Assembly (NCBI GenBank): GCA_003140785.1
Contig: PLKY01000254.1
Span: 5,266 to 15,452, forward strand
Direction: 5' to 3'
DNA from: Acidobacteriaceae bacterium
GTDB taxonomy: Bacteria; Acidobacteriota; Terriglobia; Terriglobales; Acidobacteriaceae
Length of the DNA stretch: 10,187 nt
Below are positions 1 through 6,613 of this stretch, piece by piece (positions within the stretch are counted from its first letter, which is position 1; every line of letters begins with the position of its first letter). The notes below the pieces were generated by a model that made no database searches, was not told where the DNA came from, and was given only the letters and a program-made list of their open reading frames with translations. A program made the position numbers and the translations under genes.

Positions 1-49
1 CTACGTCCACGACGGTTTTGCTCATTTGCAGAGGCTCCGTTGCTATCAT
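1..49 (-). CDS. N-terminal fragment of an unidentified gene leaving the window
   Basis: Read on the minus strand, GAGGAG (61 to 56) is followed by 6 nt and an ATG at 49-47. The frame then stays open to the window edge, giving MIATEPLQMSKTVVDV. The ribosome binding site and spacing are textbook, so a real start is likely; a second Met at residue 9 is a less likely alternative. The motif SKTVVDV resembles, from memory, the first residues of thiamine-diphosphate-dependent pyruvate oxidase/acetolactate synthase-like proteins, but sixteen residues cannot establish a family. It is transcribed divergently from the GH109-type gene, sharing the 402-bp non-coding region between them. Confidence 0.5.
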   Translation of the reverse strand, partial: MIATEPLQMSKTVVDV

Positions 50-61
50 TTATTTCTCCTC

Positions 62-71
62 GGATTAATCC
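62..71. repeat. Perfect palindrome GGATTAATCC at the leader of the left-edge gene
   Basis: GGATTAATCC is a perfect 10-bp palindrome directly next to the GAGGAG ribosome binding site (56-61) of the minus-strand gene starting at 49. A protein bound here could affect transcription or translation of that gene. Length alone does not make it significant. Confidence 0.25.
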
Positions 72-135
72 AGAAACAAGGCCCGCTTTCTTTCGTAATC
101 CGGCGTTTATTTTCCTTTTTTCGATACTGAATATC

Positions 136-164
136 AGCGTAGCGGGGTGTATGGTTTCTGTAAA
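136..164 (-). promoter_or_regulatory. Weak candidate promoter for the left-edge minus-strand gene
   Basis: On the minus strand TTTACA (164-159, five of six to the -35 consensus) is followed by 17 bp and TACGCT (141-136, three of six to the -10 consensus). Distance and direction suit the gene starting at 49. The -10 match is poor, so this is tentative. Confidence 0.2.
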
Positions 165-169
165 CATGT

Positions 170-200
170 AATTGTCTGGATTTTTCGGTCAATTGTCCGG
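170..200. repeat. Direct repeat AATTGTCYGG, 21-bp period
   Basis: AATTGTCTGG (170-179) and AATTGTCCGG (191-200) differ at one base and are 21 bp apart start to start, two helical turns, so they present the same DNA face. They lie just upstream of the candidate -35 at 216. This fits an operator pair for a dimeric regulator. No regulator gene is present in the window. Confidence 0.35.
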
Positions 201-215
201 GTCTTGATGAATATC

Positions 216-244
216 TTGACATGGACGGCGTCGTCCTCTAATCT
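216..244 (+). promoter_or_regulatory. Candidate sigma-70-type promoter for the GH109-type gene
   Basis: A perfect -35 TTGACA (216-221) is followed by 17 bp and TAATCT (239-244), which matches the -10 consensus at three of six positions. Transcription would start near 251 and give a 5' leader of about 200 nt before the ATG at 452. The perfect -35 and optimal spacing support it; the poor -10 and long leader weaken it. Confidence 0.35.
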
Positions 245-256
245 CGCTTCCAAGTA

Positions 257-295
257 TTGCGATTACTTGCGAATTCTCCGAATTCTTACGAATTG
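257..295. repeat. Four helically phased CGAWT boxes in the leader of the GH109-type gene
   Basis: The steps CGATT (260-264), CGAATT (270-275), CGAATT (279-284) and CGAATT (289-294) follow at 10, 9 and 10 bp. The first two units share TTGCGA and the middle two share GAATTC. Such phasing puts all copies on one face of the helix and the AATT tracts could also bend the DNA. If the promoter at 216 is used, the boxes lie just downstream of the transcription start. Function is unknown. Confidence 0.4.
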
Positions 296-413
296 AAGCT
301 GGATTTCGGGTTGAAAAGAATTTCTGCCGGGCCTTCGGATCGATCTTTTCTGCTTGCGCCGTGCGCCGCGCCGCGCCCACTTGCAGTTCCTAATTCACCC
401 AGAGTTGGTGACA

Positions 414-455
414 ATGAGTAATGTCAAAGTGCAGTACAAGAGGACGAATCAATGA
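414..455 (+). CDS. Possible 13-codon leader ORF overlapping the GH109-type start (ATGA)
   Basis: ATG at 414 opens a short frame, MSNVKVQYKRTNQ, whose TGA stop (453-455) overlaps the ATG of the following gene (452-454) as ATGA. This geometry is typical of translational coupling. The ribosome binding site of the downstream gene (438-444) lies inside it. No clear ribosome binding site precedes this ATG, and a short ORF can arise by chance, so expression is doubtful. Confidence 0.2.
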   Translation: MSNVKVQYKRTNQ

Positions 456-1822
456 ATTCTGACGATCAGAATGTCGGGTCGGGGGCGTGGAGCCGGCGCA
501 GGTTTGTGCAATTGGGCGCGGCCAGCGCGGTTGGCCTGAGCGTAATGAATTTAGCGAAGGCCGACGCAGAGGACGCCTCTACGGACGGGACGATGATCGG
601 TGTCCCTTTTGAGAAACGAAATCCGCGGGTCGCATTTATCGGCACTGGCGGACGCGGGACCTCTTTGCTGGGAAATCTGCTCGCAGCAGACGGGCAGGTG
701 GTTGCGTTGTGCGACGTTGTCCCTGAGCACGCCGAGCATGCCGCTTCATTAGTGGTTGCTGCCGGTCAGGCTAAACCTCAGCTTTTCACAGACGGTCCAT
801 ATGCCTTCGAGACCATGCTGGGCAGAAACGACATCGATCTGGTTCTGGTTGCCACTCCCTGGAGCTGGCATGCGGAGATGGCGATCTCCGCGATGAAACA
901 CGGCAAGGACGTGTGCATTGAAGTGCCGGGCGTAGTTACGCTCGATGAATGCTGGCAGATAGTCAAGACTTCGGAAGCAACGCGCAAGCAGTGCGTGATG
1001 CTGGAGAACTGCTGCTACGGCTACAACGAAACTTTGGGCCTGCGGATGGTGCATGACGGCAAATTCGGCGAACTTCTCTACGGGGAAGGAGCTTATCTTC
1101 ACGATCTTCGAGAAGAACTTTTTTCGGATAAGGGGGAAGGCCTCTGGCGCCGAGCCGAGCACACCAAGCGCGATGGCAACCTATATCCCAGCCATGGGCT
1201 TGGTCCGGTTGCGAATTACATGGATATGCAACGCGGCGATCGCTTCGATTACATTGTGTCGATGAGCTCGCCTCAGCGAGGCCTCGATCAATACCGCAAG
1301 GATCATTTGCAAGCCGGAGATCCGCGTCTTGAAGAGCGCTACATTACTGGCGATATGAATACGTCGCTGATCAAGACCGCGAAGGGGCTTACCATCACGG
1401 TTAAACATGCAGTCTCCACACCTCACCCGTACGATCGCATTAACCTGATTGCCGGGACCAAGGGTATCTTCCAGGACTACCCGGCTCGCATCTACCTTGA
1501 CGGGCAGAATAAGGATGAATCGTATATTCCTATCGATACCTGGAAGCAATATGCGCATCCGCTCTGGCAGAAAGAGGGCCAGATCGCGGCAAAAATCGGC
1601 GGACATGGCGGCATGGATTTCATCATGCTGTATCGTCTGCTGCAATGCGTGCGCGATGGACTTCCCCCGGATCTGGATGTATATGACGCCGCTTCCTGGT
1701 CCGCTATCGGGCCTCTCAGTGTGACTTCTGTCAGCCGTGGAAGCGCGCCCATCGAGTTCCCGGACTTTACACAGGCTAAGTGGACGCAGAGGAATATTTC
1801 GGCTATTGCGAGCCAGGGATAG
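452..1822 (+). CDS. Tat-exported Gfo/Idh/MocA protein, GH109 type (alpha-N-acetylgalactosaminidase family)
   Basis: A 456-residue NAD-dependent glycosidase candidate. GH109 enzymes remove terminal alpha-linked GalNAc by a transient oxidation/elimination mechanism with tightly bound NAD. Residues 14-40 form a twin-arginine signal (SRRRFVQ, then a hydrophobic stretch ending near ADA), so it should be exported folded with its cofactor. The Rossmann motif is GTGGRG (64-69). Then follow the blocks I recall from the Elizabethkingia GH109 enzyme: PWSWH (136-140), ENCCY (185-189), NLYPSHGLGP (243-252), HPLW (369-372), GGHGGMD (383-389), DVYDAASW (409-416) and PDFTQAKW (437-444). By my alignment Y189 and H248 match the catalytic-site Tyr and His. 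The start is supported by AAGAGGA (438-444) with a 7-nt spacer. It converges on the operon that carries agaS, which fits GalNAc use. GH109-like proteins with other specificities exist, so the substrate remains inferred. Confidence 0.85.
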   Translation: MNSDDQNVGSGAWSRRRFVQLGAASAVGLSVMNLAKADAEDASTDGTMIGVPFEKRNPRVAFIGTGGRGTSLLGNLLAADGQVVALCDVVPEHAEHAASLVVAAGQAKPQLFTDGPYAFETMLGRNDIDLVLVATPWSWHAEMAISAMKHGKDVCIEVPGVVTLDECWQIVKTSEATRKQCVMLENCCYGYNETLGLRMVHDGKFGELLYGEGAYLHDLREELFSDKGEGLWRRAEHTKRDGNLYPSHGLGPVANYMDMQRGDRFDYIVSMSSPQRGLDQYRKDHLQAGDPRLEERYITGDMNTSLIKTAKGLTITVKHAVSTPHPYDRINLIAGTKGIFQDYPARIYLDGQNKDESYIPIDTWKQYAHPLWQKEGQIAAKIGGHGGMDFIMLYRLLQCVRDGLPPDLDVYDAASWSAIGPLSVTSVSRGSAPIEFPDFTQAKWTQRNISAIASQG

Positions 1823-1829
1823 GTGTATC

Positions 1830-1858
1830 TGACCGTGAGAACCGGGCGCGGTTAGTCA
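1830..1858. terminator. Weak stem-loop between convergent genes, possible shared terminator
   Basis: The 55-bp gap between the two stop codons contains AACCG (1840-1844), a GGCG loop and CGGTT (1849-1853). TGAC (1830-1833) and GTCA (1855-1858) could extend the stem across an internal loop. No T-tract follows on either strand, so intrinsic termination would be weak. Confidence 0.25.
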
Positions 1859-1877
1859 ACGTTCGGGTGCATCTTCG

Positions 1878-3704
1878 TCAGTGCTTGTGTCGCGGAAGTG
1901 GGACGTGTTGAATTGCCACTTTGGCGAGGGCGGAGCGAACGCTCTGTCCATTCGCGTTGACGGACATCACAACATACTCAGCCTTTCCCTGATCCGTGGC
2001 TGGATCGGCGAACTCCGGCCGAGTGAGGCCGGACGCGACAATGTGCGCGGCGCCTCCCTGCGTTCTCTCCACGGTATAAGTTATCGCATTGGATACAGGA
2101 CTCCATTTCACTTCAACGAACCGGCCCTGGATCGAGGCGTGAACGCCGGCCGGTGCATCCGGCGGTGGTCCGCCTGGAAGCAAGCCGTATATGCACATCT
2201 GTCCGGTGCCAATGTTCTCTTTCCCGAAGCTGGCCAGATACACTTTTCCGTTTGCCACCGTGGGAGGGGACATTTTTGAGTATTTATCGCAGTTATCCCG
2301 CTCTGGATTCTCCAGGGAATTCCAAAGCTCGTGGTTGATGTCGTCTGCATCATACGCATGCAGAATGCCGGGACGGGACTCGTTCCATGAGTCTCCGGTC
2401 GCATGAATCGCAGCCCACAGGATCCCATCCTTGTCCCCGTTTGCGGACAGGGAGAGCATTGCTCCCGGATGGCCATCGTTCTTATCCGGCCGAATCATGA
2501 ATGGGGTTTCGTCGAACTTATCGTCGTTGAACCGGTAAGCACGAGCCCTGTCTCGCTGGCCCCAGAGATAGAGGATGTTGCCGCTCTTAGCGCTCTTCCA
2601 ATAGACCATGCTGTGAAGATGAGAACTGGTCGCGGGGAAGTGCTGCACGGCGTGCTCATCACCTAAGTGGCCAAAGTGCTCGATATCGATAACGTAGAGC
2701 ACGCCCTCTTTACCGCCACCGATGACAAGGTGCGTTCCGGGAATCAGGACGGCCCTTGAAGAGTTCAGATCGTTGTCATCCTTGTCTAATTGGAAATGAT
2801 TGGTTGGCGTAAACCAGTCGACCAGATGCATATGTGCATCGAGTTTTATAAAGCTCTCGCTGAATTGTGTTGTACCGTTCCAACTGCCGTTCCCGGTGAT
2901 GAAATAGATATTGCCTTTGTCATCGACCGCAGGCGGTTGACCGGACTGCCAGATACTTGCTTCCGCCCCGCCCGGCGAAGTATTGAAGACGCCGACCTGC
3001 TTCAGCGAAGCAGCGTTGTAGCCTAGCAGGAAACCATGATAAGCGCCATGATCACAATGTGAAGCATAGCCTATAAATACATTTCCGCCGGAGAGGAACA
3101 ATCCCGGACGCTGGTTTTGCCACAGAGGATCGAAATCAGGCGCCCTGATAGTTGCCGGGCTGTTCGGGAGATCGGCGCCTGTGGCAACATCGAGGGCGTG
3201 GAGGCGCTGCGAGAACTGGCCGCCCGCCTTAGTCAGCGCGACCACATACAGCGCGGTCCTTTCAGCATTGATTACAGGTGTGCCAACAATTCCCATGTTC
3301 CCATTAATATCGGTGCAGGTGAAGTCCGCATCGTGTACGCTGGCGGGCGTTCCGAAGTTGACATGCCAGAGAGGCGCGGTCGCACTCGCATCGTTCGCAT
3401 CGAATGCATACACGCTGTTATTGACCGTAGTCACATACACAACATCGTGCCAGCCACCCGCAATCTTCACATTACTCACAACCAGCGGTTGCGAGTAGAG
3501 CTGATCGTCAACCACGCGCTTGAATAGCATGCCGAACTGTCTGACATTGACATTGGAAGGTGTCAATACTGTTTCCTGCAAGTTCACTCCTGTGCGCTGC
3601 CGGTTGTTGTGATGTGTCAGTACATCAACCTGAGCGGACACGGCAACAGGGAAGGCAAGGCAAGCGAGGCAAAGCGCAGTTTGTACAAACGGATTCATGG
3701 TCAT
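1878..3704 (-). CDS. Exported PQQ-like beta-propeller protein with C-terminal fibronectin III domain
   Basis: A 608-residue protein. Residues 1-24 are a Sec signal peptide with likely cleavage at VSA|Q. The body has at least eight blade-like strands of the type VVYVTTVNNSVYAFDA, NIYFITGNGSW, HLVIGGGKEGVLYVIDIE and KVYLASFGKENIG, each ending near a small domain such as YAFDA or HAYDAD, as in PQQ-like (WD40-resembling) propellers. A fibronectin III domain (about 512-597: PDAPAGVHAS, VEVKWSPV, YTVERTQGG) and a basic tail PRHKH close it. I see no basis for calling it a quinoprotein dehydrogenase; the fold name does not prove PQQ binding. Related Acidobacteriota proteins, from memory, also begin with an LTPSNVNV-type motif. 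CGGAG lies 12 nt before the first ATG; Met3 is an alternative start. It is last in the operon, 33 bp after the carrier gene. Its role is unknown; surface binding of glycan or protein is one guess. Confidence 0.85.
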   Translation of the reverse strand: MTMNPFVQTALCLACLAFPVAVSAQVDVLTHHNNRQRTGVNLQETVLTPSNVNVRQFGMLFKRVVDDQLYSQPLVVSNVKIAGGWHDVVYVTTVNNSVYAFDANDASATAPLWHVNFGTPASVHDADFTCTDINGNMGIVGTPVINAERTALYVVALTKAGGQFSQRLHALDVATGADLPNSPATIRAPDFDPLWQNQRPGLFLSGGNVFIGYASHCDHGAYHGFLLGYNAASLKQVGVFNTSPGGAEASIWQSGQPPAVDDKGNIYFITGNGSWNGTTQFSESFIKLDAHMHLVDWFTPTNHFQLDKDDNDLNSSRAVLIPGTHLVIGGGKEGVLYVIDIEHFGHLGDEHAVQHFPATSSHLHSMVYWKSAKSGNILYLWGQRDRARAYRFNDDKFDETPFMIRPDKNDGHPGAMLSLSANGDKDGILWAAIHATGDSWNESRPGILHAYDADDINHELWNSLENPERDNCDKYSKMSPPTVANGKVYLASFGKENIGTGQMCIYGLLPGGPPPDAPAGVHASIQGRFVEVKWSPVSNAITYTVERTQGGAAHIVASGLTRPEFADPATDQGKAEYVVMSVNANGQSVRSALAKVAIQHVPLPRHKH

Positions 3705-3737
3705 CAGATTATGAGACTCCGTAATTTTGGCTCTGAA

Positions 3738-5060
3738 TCATGTCTGCGGCTCGACTGATTCCGACGAGTTACCTGGAGTGCGGACCAGGATCAATACGCA
3801 CGCGGTTGCGAACAGCGGCATCAGACCAGCGATTAGGAACGCAGGTCCGTAGGAGAAGCGATCGACGAGAATCCCTACCGCAATGGTAAAGAGCGTGCCT
3901 ACAAGACCTGCTGCCAGCCCACTCAATCCAGTTACCGTGGCCACTACATCCTGAGGAAACAGATCGGAAGGCAGAGTTAGCCCCATCGTAGACCAGCTTG
4001 CATACCCCCACAACGCAAAACAGATCAATCCCAACGCGACATAAACATTGTGTGCGCTGGCGGCAGGAATGCCCGCAAGAATTGGCAGGCAACTGACGGC
4101 ACATACCCATAGGCGAGCGCGCAGGACGGAGAGACCGCGACGAATGCAGTAGCCTGAAATCCACCCTCCGGTGAAGTTACCGATATCCGCGGCGATAAAC
4201 GGCATCCAGGCAAAGAGGGCAATTCTTTGCAGGCTGAATCCTCGTGCATCGCTCAGATACTGGGGAAGCCAGAAGACATAGAACCACCAGATGGGATCGG
4301 TAAGTGCGCGGCCTAGAACGATGCCCCACACATTTCGATTGCCGGCTAACTTAAACCAGCGCTGCACGCCCCGTTCTTGAGAAGTGGAAGGTACATCCTG
4401 ACCCGCTCGGATAAATGACGCTTCTTCCGGTGTAACTCGTGGATGACGATCCAGGGGATGGTAAACGCGCAACCATGCCAGCAGCCAAACGAAACCGAGA
4501 GCTCCTGAAAAGATGAATGCGGAGCGCCATCCAAAGGCCAGTGCAATCAGGGGAATGACCAGAGCAGCCACGGCCCCGCCCACACTCGAACCGCTATCGA
4601 AGATAGCCACGGCGAGGCTGCGTTCCTGGCTGGGAAACCACTCAGCGACTGTTTTGCTGGCTCCGGGCCAATTGAAACCTTCTCCGATTCCCAGAAGAAA
4701 CCGAAAGGCCGCAAAGCCGAAAACGGATGAGGCGAAGCCGGTGAGGATGTTGATGACAGACCAGAAGACGACTGCCAGAGCGAGCCCAAGTCGCGTTCCG
4801 ACGGCGTCAAGAAAGACGCCGCCGAGAAGCCATGTGACTGCGTAGGAGATCTGAAACGCTCCCAGAATTTTGGAGAGGTCGGTATGTGTCAGGTGGTAGT
4901 GCGCGGTGATCAACGGCGCTAAAACGGAAAAGGTCTGGCGGCTGATGTAATTGGTGACCGTGGAAAAGAAAAGGGTCCAGACGATCCACCACCGCACTCG
5001 CCCTGTCGTACGAGGCTTGTGCGATGCATCTCTCCGTTGCGTTACGTTCACTGGATTCAT
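3738..5060 (-). CDS. MFS carrier, ACS family (ExuT-like sugar/sugar-acid transporter)
   Basis: A 440-residue inner-membrane carrier with about 12 hydrophobic segments. The first begins at residue 24 (WWIVWTLFF). The family signature lies at about 126-165: GEGFNWPGASKTVAEWFP, then ERSLAVAIFDSGSSVGG. This resembles hexuronate and related proton-coupled carriers of the anion:cation symporter family. A central polar loop spans about 201-240. From its operon position it probably imports the sugar handled by AgaS and the NagB-like enzyme, but substrate cannot be read from sequence. I chose ATG 5060-5058 although its ribosome binding site is weak (GAACGAG). A TTG at 5171 would add 37 polar residues, overlap the upstream gene by 58 bp and run through a hairpin-rich intercistronic segment. 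Confidence 0.87.
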   Translation of the reverse strand: MNPVNVTQRRDASHKPRTTGRVRWWIVWTLFFSTVTNYISRQTFSVLAPLITAHYHLTHTDLSKILGAFQISYAVTWLLGGVFLDAVGTRLGLALAVVFWSVINILTGFASSVFGFAAFRFLLGIGEGFNWPGASKTVAEWFPSQERSLAVAIFDSGSSVGGAVAALVIPLIALAFGWRSAFIFSGALGFVWLLAWLRVYHPLDRHPRVTPEEASFIRAGQDVPSTSQERGVQRWFKLAGNRNVWGIVLGRALTDPIWWFYVFWLPQYLSDARGFSLQRIALFAWMPFIAADIGNFTGGWISGYCIRRGLSVLRARLWVCAVSCLPILAGIPAASAHNVYVALGLICFALWGYASWSTMGLTLPSDLFPQDVVATVTGLSGLAAGLVGTLFTIAVGILVDRFSYGPAFLIAGLMPLFATACVLILVRTPGNSSESVEPQT

Positions 5061-5074
5061 CGCATCTCGTTCAT

Positions 5075-5117
5075 CTGATACCTCGCTGGCCAGCGCCACT
5101 CGACCGGTCCGTATCAG
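5075..5117 (-). promoter_or_regulatory. Intercistronic RNA fold between the Gfo/Idh/MocA gene and the carrier gene
   Basis: CTGATAC (5075-5081) and GTATCAG (5111-5117) form a perfect 7-bp inverted repeat with a 29-nt loop. The loop contains a 12-bp palindrome CGCTGGCCAGCG (5084-5095) and GACCGGTC (5102-5109). In the transcript the outer stem contains the stop codon of the upstream gene, and its other arm ends 14 nt before the carrier ATG. It could protect the mRNA or gate carrier translation. Confidence 0.45.
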
Positions 5118-6556
5118 GCAGCGGGATGCCCGACTGGATGATCGACGATCTGTTCGTTCCGCGGATCCCAATATAGCTTCCTGCCACTCCAGTACGACTG
5201 TGCAGCCATGATGCAGACAAGCGAATGCGAGAATCCATGGTCGACGGTGGCGTTCGGCTGGGTGCGGGTTTGCATCGACTGAAGCCAGTTCACCAAATGG
5301 CCTACGTCATCATCGTCCGGACCGAGAGAGTTAGGCGCCGGGGCTCCTGGCACCTGGACAAGCTCCTCGCCGTCCTTCGCGGGCCCAACGATGGGGAGTT
5401 TTGTGTAGACCGGTCCATTGTCGAATGGATCAAATTCCTGCCGGCCACCTTCGCGCGTAACCGTAAAGAGGGAAGCGCCTTCCCCGCCATAGTTTTCGAT
5501 GGTGCCGGTTCGTCCATTGATTCTCGAAAAGCTGCGATAGCTGTTTCCAAATATCGACTTATAGGTGTAGAGAAAGCCCTTTGGATACACGATTGCAGTG
5601 ACGCATGTATCGGGATTCTCCCGCTCATCTTTCCAGGCGAAGATTCCGCCGTTGGCAACGACGCTTTCCGGATAAGTTTCGTCAGTCCAGAGATGCACCA
5701 GGTCGCAGGCGTGACTGAGCCACTGATCGAAGAGTCCCGACGAGAAGTCTTTATAGAGTCTGAATTCAAGATAGACGTGAGGATCGAACGGCCGGTTCGG
5801 TTTTCCCAAAAGCCACCGCTTCCAGTCTGTGTCTTCTTCTTTTAGCTGCGATGTCCGGCCATAGAGCCATTGCTTCCACTCCATGTTGGTGTCCATCAGC
5901 ATTTCCCTGTTATAGCCGGTGTCCATCGGCGTGAATCTCCATCGCTCTTCATTCACATTCCATTCCTGCTCTATATGAACGATGTCGCCGATTCGCCCCG
6001 AGCGAATGATGTCTCTTACTGCAAGGGGATATGGCTGGCTGCGATGTTGCGTTCCCATCTGAACAATCTGCTTGGATTGCTTAACTAAGTCACGCGTCTC
6101 AATGGCCTCGGCGAGCACGTTGGCAAACGGCTTCTCAACATAGCAATCCTTGCCAGCCCTTACCACTTCCGCACATAACTTGGCATGCTGAAAATCACCC
6201 GTGGCGATCATTACGCCGTCGATATCTTTTAGTGTCAACATTTCTTCGGAGTACTTGAAACTCTGCGGCTCAAGATTGAACGCTCGCTTTACCTGAGCAG
6301 CCCGATGCTCCCGTGCCAGACTCCAGAGATCGCAAACCGCAACCGTCTCAACCGGGATCTGTTTGGAAGCCAGTGCCACCATGTGCACATGTCCCTGACT
6401 GCGGTCGCCACAGCCAAGTTGACCTAGACGAATTCGATCGTTCGCTCCGAGAATGCGGCCATAGGATTTGGCACTCATGCCTGCGGCTAGCATTGTCACT
6501 CCCGCTTGCTTCACAAATGTCCGGCGGTCGATTTCATTCTTTGCGTCTTCAAGCAT
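5114..6556 (-). CDS. Tat-exported Gfo/Idh/MocA family oxidoreductase, substrate unknown
   Basis: A 480-residue protein. A twin-arginine motif DRRTFVKQ (10-17) precedes a short hydrophobic stretch (18-29), then YGRILGANDRIRLG leads into a Rossmann fold (LGCGDRSQGH, 47-56). VEKPFAN (140-146) carries the EKP motif typical of the family's NAD(P)-dependent sugar dehydrogenases, and the region after it is the alpha/beta substrate domain. It lacks the GH109 blocks (no YPSHGLGP, no GGHGGMD), so it is not simply a second copy of the 452-1822 protein. An apparent internal duplication, EWKQWLYGRTS (226-236) and DWKRWLLGKPN (244-254), is visible. AGGAG (6570-6566) sits 9 nt before this ATG, whereas an in-frame TTG at 6565 touches the AGGAG directly, so the ATG is preferred. 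Inference: a periplasmic NAD-dependent enzyme acting on the same amino sugar or glycan, perhaps as a redox glycosidase or a sugar dehydrogenase. Confidence 0.87.
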   Translation of the reverse strand: MLEDAKNEIDRRTFVKQAGVTMLAAGMSAKSYGRILGANDRIRLGQLGCGDRSQGHVHMVALASKQIPVETVAVCDLWSLAREHRAAQVKRAFNLEPQSFKYSEEMLTLKDIDGVMIATGDFQHAKLCAEVVRAGKDCYVEKPFANVLAEAIETRDLVKQSKQIVQMGTQHRSQPYPLAVRDIIRSGRIGDIVHIEQEWNVNEERWRFTPMDTGYNREMLMDTNMEWKQWLYGRTSQLKEEDTDWKRWLLGKPNRPFDPHVYLEFRLYKDFSSGLFDQWLSHACDLVHLWTDETYPESVVANGGIFAWKDERENPDTCVTAIVYPKGFLYTYKSIFGNSYRSFSRINGRTGTIENYGGEGASLFTVTREGGRQEFDPFDNGPVYTKLPIVGPAKDGEELVQVPGAPAPNSLGPDDDDVGHLVNWLQSMQTRTQPNATVDHGFSHSLVCIMAAQSYWSGRKLYWDPRNEQIVDHPVGHPAA

Positions 6557-6613
6557 GGCAATCAACTCCTGGGATCCGATTTTTGTTTTGGGCGCGAATC
6601 GCCGAAGATCTTT

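Noticed and set aside
189..380. Minus-strand frame of 63 codons in the left non-coding region
   Set aside because: Biased Arg/Ser composition, no clear ribosome binding site, and it lies over candidate promoter and repeat elements.
749..1162. Minus-strand frame of 137 codons
   Set aside because: It is a shadow of the GH109-type gene; the plus frame carries all conserved motifs.
5061..5171. TTG start at 5171 adding 37 residues to the MFS carrier
   Set aside because: It has an AGGAAG-like site, but the extension is polar and not family-like, overlaps the upstream gene and crosses the intercistronic hairpin.
5225..5845. Plus-strand open frame of 206 codons
   Set aside because: It is antisense to the well-supported Gfo/Idh/MocA gene and shows no family motifs.
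6557..6565. TTG start at 6565 for the second Gfo/Idh/MocA gene
   Set aside because: It directly abuts the AGGAG site, whereas ATG 6556 has ideal 9-nt spacing.
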